Shown here piece after piece: positions 60,575-64,000 of a stretch of 64,000 nucleotides of DNA. The first letter of the stretch is position 1. Each line of letters begins with the position of its first letter. The translations under genes and the position numbers were made by a program. Under the pieces are notes generated by a model, which worked only from the letters and a program-made list of their open reading frames with translations, had not been told where the DNA came from and made no database searches. This DNA comes from Anagrus nilaparvatae (taxonomy: Eukaryota; Arthropoda; Insecta; Hymenoptera; Mymaridae): positions 10,000,001-10,064,000 of the forward strand of contig JAKSXM010000238.1 in NCBI GenBank assembly GCA_022575985.1, in the 5' to 3' direction.

Positions 60575-61517
60575 GGGAATTAATTAATATTCCATGTTAA
60601 TGAATATAAATTTTACAGCAATCGAGAAATTTTCTATGTATAATCTCGAGCAATTATCAAAAGAAAAATTTAACTTTTCTAAAAGATTAATAAATGTACA
60701 GATACTTGAATGAAAAATAATTTTAGACAATCTTAATTTTATAATTGATGTCCTAAATGAAGGAAATATTCAAAATATTAATAAATTTTCATTAAAACAC
60801 GGTCTAAGAAACCCTTTGAATAAAAAAAATTTGAGGCATTTATTTCTCGTTAAAATCAAATGTATAAATTAATTTTGATTGATTTTCCAAAGGAAATATG
60901 TGACATTTCTTCTTTAAAGGCTAACTTTCAAGAAATAGGAATTGATGGAAAACAAGAAGAAGAAACAGTATTTTTAAATCATCTACCACATCTTAATATT
61001 TTAAAATCGATACACTTTAACACCGACGATTGGACTGATGAGAAATTCGAAAATTTAACGAACAAGGTATCAAAATGTGAGAATTTAAAAGGAAAAACAT
61101 TAAAAATGAGACATTGTCATAGTTTTGAAGCAGATGGATTTCAAAAACTAAGTAAAATTGAGTCCCTAAAAATAGAAATCGAAATAGTGAATCCTTTGGT
61201 GAAAATGGAAGGATTTCATTCAAAAAATTTGTTAGCCTCACTAAGCAAATGCAAGAACTTGAAAAAGTTATTATGAATGAGCATTTACTTCTATGAAGAA
61301 CTAGATGATCGGGAATTCCCAAATTTAGAAAAACTAAATATTTCGAATTCTAATATTAAAAATGAAACTTTAATTAGAATATACTATCAAAGTCTTCTGA
61401 TTTTAAATGTTGTAAAATTAATGAGTGTTATAATATCAGCGAGAATTTTATTAATTTGATTAGTAAAATAAAAATTCAAAGCAGCAACACTGCTATATTA
61501 TATTTAGAGTGCAATTG
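60575..61517 (+). pseudogene. decayed LRR gene copy C1
   Basis: Homologous to C2 (shift of about 1344 bases): IEKFSMYNLEQLS-type start at 60619, LRR phrases FQKLSKIESLKIEIEIV and FPNLEKLNISNSNIKNETL. It is broken by an early stop, an in-frame TGA at 61274-61276 and a later frameshift (about 61385). It ends in the shared phrase SSNTAILYLECN. The F-box part is absent. It belongs to the same wider F-box/LRR family as the cluster at 29-49 kb, but to a separate branch. Confidence 0.7.
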
Positions 61518-61519
61518 CT

Positions 61520-62773
61520 TTTGAAGATAGGCTTACTTTGGAGTTGATCTGTAAAAGGTTTAAGGTTTTGAGCAATCTATCATGGAACAAAACCAAGAAT
61601 TTAGACGTAAATATAATAGAAATAAAGTACATAAGAAGTCCTTTTTTAAAAGGAAATTATTTATACAAAACAGATACAACTGAATTTATTTTTAAAGTAA
61701 TAGAAAGGAGTAAAATTTCCTTAAATAGAATAAGTTATGAGGGTGTGATTAAAAAAATAATTTGGGAACTCATCATGAGTAAATCAATTAAATGTTTATA
61801 TAATATTTCTGAACTATATTTAAATAATATGTGTATTATTTAGGAATCTAAATTTAGAAGAATTTTTTTTAAATAACAGTAACAGTAACCTTAAAGTTAT
61901 ATATCATTACATTTGTTAGAAAAACTAAATATTTCGGTGTTGATGGACATAAATTTTGAAGCAATCGAGAAATTTTCTTTCTATAATCTCGACCTAATAT
62001 CAGAAGAAGAATTAGAAAAATTTTTGATACGCTTAAAAAATGTAAGGATATTGAAATAACATTAATTTTAAACGAACTCAATTTTGTGATTGATGCATTA
62101 AATCAAACAAATATTTACAATATAACTAAATTTAAATTAATACGTTACACGGGCCTTAGAATTCCTTTGAATATAAAAAAATTTGAGAAATTTATTTCCA
62201 GGTAAAAAGAATTGTATAAATTACATTTAAATAAAATTTCAAAATCAATAATAGAAATTATAAAAATAAAAGCTAATATTCAAGATATTGTAATGATGTG
62301 AAATTAGAAAATAAAGTATTAAAATGTGATATTTTAAAAGAAATATCAATAAAAATGAGACATTGTTATCGTTTTGAAGCCAGTAATATTCAAAAATTAA
62401 TTAATATTGAATCTTTAAAAATAGAAATAGATATAGTAAATACTTTGGTAAAAATGGAAAGATTTCATTCAAACAATTTTTCAGCCTCACTAAGCAAATG
62501 TATACAATTAAAAAACTTAGTTTGTATAAGCATCTTTTTTATGAAGAAATGGGAGATTGGGAATTTCCAAGTTTAGAAAAATTAAATATATGTAATTCCA
62601 GTATAAAAAATAAAACATTAGTGACAATGATATCAAAGTCTCCTAATCTAAAATTTTGTAAAATTCGTGATTGTAATCAGATTAACGAGAAATTTATTCA
62701 TTTGATAAGTAAAATGAAAATACAAAGCAGCAACACTGCTATATTATATTTAGAATGCAATGATCGACTGTGA
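61520..62773 (+). pseudogene. decayed F-box/LRR gene copy C2
   Basis: It begins with half an F-box (FEDRLTLELICKRFKVLS), joined directly to the end of C1. The frame runs to 61843, then breaks; further stops and shifts follow (61.84-62.3 kb, and about 62510). The last part is open and reads EFPSLEKLNICNSSIKNKTL, SPNLKFCKIRDCNQIN, ending LECNDRL with TGA at 62771-62773. Several independent breaks show it is not functional. The final codons lie inside the first unit of the minisatellite that follows. Confidence 0.72.
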
Positions 62774-63300
62774 TATGTTTAAAAATAGACGAGGAATATT
62801 ATTCAAAAAAAAATAACTAAATTAAGACTGCAAAAATGTTAATATAAAAAAAAAAATTAGACAATGTATCGACTGTGATATGTTTAAAAATCGATGAGGA
62901 ATATTATTCAAAAAAAATAACTAAATTTAGACTGCAAAAATGTTAATATAAAAATAAAATTTAGACAATGTATCGACTGTGAAATGTTCAAAAATCGATG
63001 AGGAATATTATTCAAAAAAAATAACTAAATTAAGACTGCAAAAATGTTAATATAAAAATAAAATTTAGACAATGTATCGGCTGTAATATGTTTAAAAATC
63101 GATGAGGAATATTATTCAAAAAAAATAACTAAATTTAGACTGCAAAAATGTTAATATAAAAATAAAATTTAGACAATGTATCGGCTGTGATATGTTTAAA
63201 AATCGATGAGGAATATTATTCAAAAAAAATAACTAAATTTAGACTGCAAAAATGTTAATATAACAAAAAAAATTTAGACAATGTATCGACTGTGATATGT
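62764..63300. repeat. 104-bp minisatellite, about five units
   Basis: Unit starts TCGACTGTGATATG occur at 62764, 62869, 62973, 63077, 63181 and 63286, giving periods of 104-105 bases. Each unit contains ATCGATGAGGAATATTATTC and GACTGCAAAAATGTTAATAT. Units are nearly identical. The first overlaps the stop codon of C2, so the array grew from the 3' end of that gene. Confidence 0.92.
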
Positions 63301-63531
63301 CAGACGCGCACACAGAAAGTTGCGCTGGCGTAGGTTAATAATGATAAATTTTTTAAAATATATGAAAAAAATTAGAATACTTGTGAAAAAGATGCCTTGA
63401 AAGGGTAGGATACAGCTTAAGTAGACTATAGCGTGTGTGTGCGCGCCTGAAGGTTCAAAAATAGATGAAGATTATAATAATTGAGATTATAATAAGAGAG
63501 AGAGAGATAAGATTATAATAATTATTATAAT
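63301..63531. other. spacer with GT/GC and GA microsatellites
   Basis: Short GTGTGTGTGCGCGC (about 63432) and GAGAGAGAGA (about 63496) tracts and AT repeats; no gene. Confidence 0.5.
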
Positions 63532-63977
63532 AATTGCAAAGCTTTTAATTTACTATAATATTTAGATATTACGTTTTCTAGCTGTGAGTAGTCAACAAAT
63601 TCATTAAATATTTCTATTTCAATTTTTTTCTAATATATTCCACAGTTTTCTAAAACAAATGGCATTAAATCCATAACACTCCCATTGAAGGCCATTTTTT
63701 CTTTCGATGTAGTGCGTATACTTACATTAAAGTATATTCGAAGTGCTTCAACGTCATTCAAATAAGCTTTAGAAATATTTCACCATTCTTGACAGACAAA
63801 TGGAACATTAAATTTGTCCTTGATTGGTAAAAGGCGAAAAATATGATTTAGTGAATATTCGTCCCATTCATTGATTTTCATCTTGTCTATATTTAATAGA
63901 ATTATTTTGGGTCAGTAACTGTTTCAATTAAGATGAAAGCTAAATTAGTTTTATTCAATCTTACCTTGAGAACGCAT
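63532..63977 (-). pseudogene. F-box/LRR gene fragment B4
   Basis: The 5' end of a B-type gene: microexon 63965-63977 (ATG CGT TCT CAA G), intron 63897-63964, exon 2 from 63896 with the F-box (SLNHIFRLLPIKDKF). Two nonsense codons are present, TGA in place of Arg after CQEW and TAG within the CGIY-KK segment, and the copy is cut off at about 63532 after about 110 codons. It is closest to B2 in sequence. It shows that another block of the cluster lies, or once lay, at this end. Confidence 0.8.
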
Positions 63978-64000
63978 TTTGAAATTACTGCGTTTTTTTG

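Noticed and set aside
1..64000. CRISPR arrays, bacterial operons, riboswitches
   Set aside because: Eukaryotic sequence with introns and retroelements; the only regular array (62764-63300) has no unique spacers.

Overview
The window is about 64 kb of very AT-rich, intron-containing eukaryotic DNA. BEL/Pao, DIRS-type and Penelope-like retroelements, GT-AG introns of 70-80 nt, AATAAA polyadenylation signals and many small inverted-repeat elements point to an arthropod, most likely an insect. The low GC and a tandem F-box/leucine-rich-repeat (LRR) family fit GC-poor aphid-parasitoid wasps, where LRR proteins are reported in venom, and also gall midges, where F-box/LRR effectors are known. This assignment is inference; no host marker gene is present.

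Layout. (1) 1-3.5 kb: the 3' part of a BEL/Pao retrotransposon, with an open pol frame running off the left edge, a polypurine tract and a 3' LTR. (2) 3.5-28 kb: no credible gene. It holds AT-rich sequence, microsatellites and several inverted-repeat elements (5.2, 6.4, 7.6, 12.5-13.0, 21.3 and 27.2 kb). (3) 27.6-49.1 kb: a tandemly duplicated gene cluster. Plus-strand LRR genes (A1, A2, A3, A4) face minus-strand F-box/LRR genes (B1, B2, B3) in convergent pairs. Seven gene copies in both families, including a pseudogene and an end fragment, start with a 13-nt coding microexon of the form ATG-N9-G spliced in phase 1; A4 keeps the 13-nt start but has lost the GT donor. A1-A3 end in a CaaX-type prenylation box (CIIL, CIIL, CTIL). 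B2 is a pseudogene by a one-base frameshift in the F-box, and A4 is short and lacks the CaaX box. (4) 49.55-54.34 kb: a nearly complete DIRS-type element (Gag, RT/RNase H, methyltransferase-like, tyrosine recombinase) with inverted terminal repeats and an internal complementary region, inserted in a third copy of the duplicated flank. (5) 55.2-56.9 kb: a 5'-truncated Penelope-like element with a GIY-YIG domain. (6) 60.6-63.3 kb: two decayed tandem F-box/LRR copies followed by a 104-bp minisatellite that starts at the stop codon of the last copy. (7) 63.5-64 kb: an F-box/LRR pseudogene fragment running to the right edge.

How it fits together. The cluster looks like a birth-and-death effector or ubiquitin-ligase adaptor family. 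F-box/LRR proteins normally recruit substrates to SCF ubiquitin ligases through Skp1. The partner family lacks a visible F-box but has LRRs and a predicted geranylgeranylation signal, so it would be membrane-attached. Because the duplicated blocks retain homologous flanks, they act as internal empty sites that date and delimit the inserted elements.
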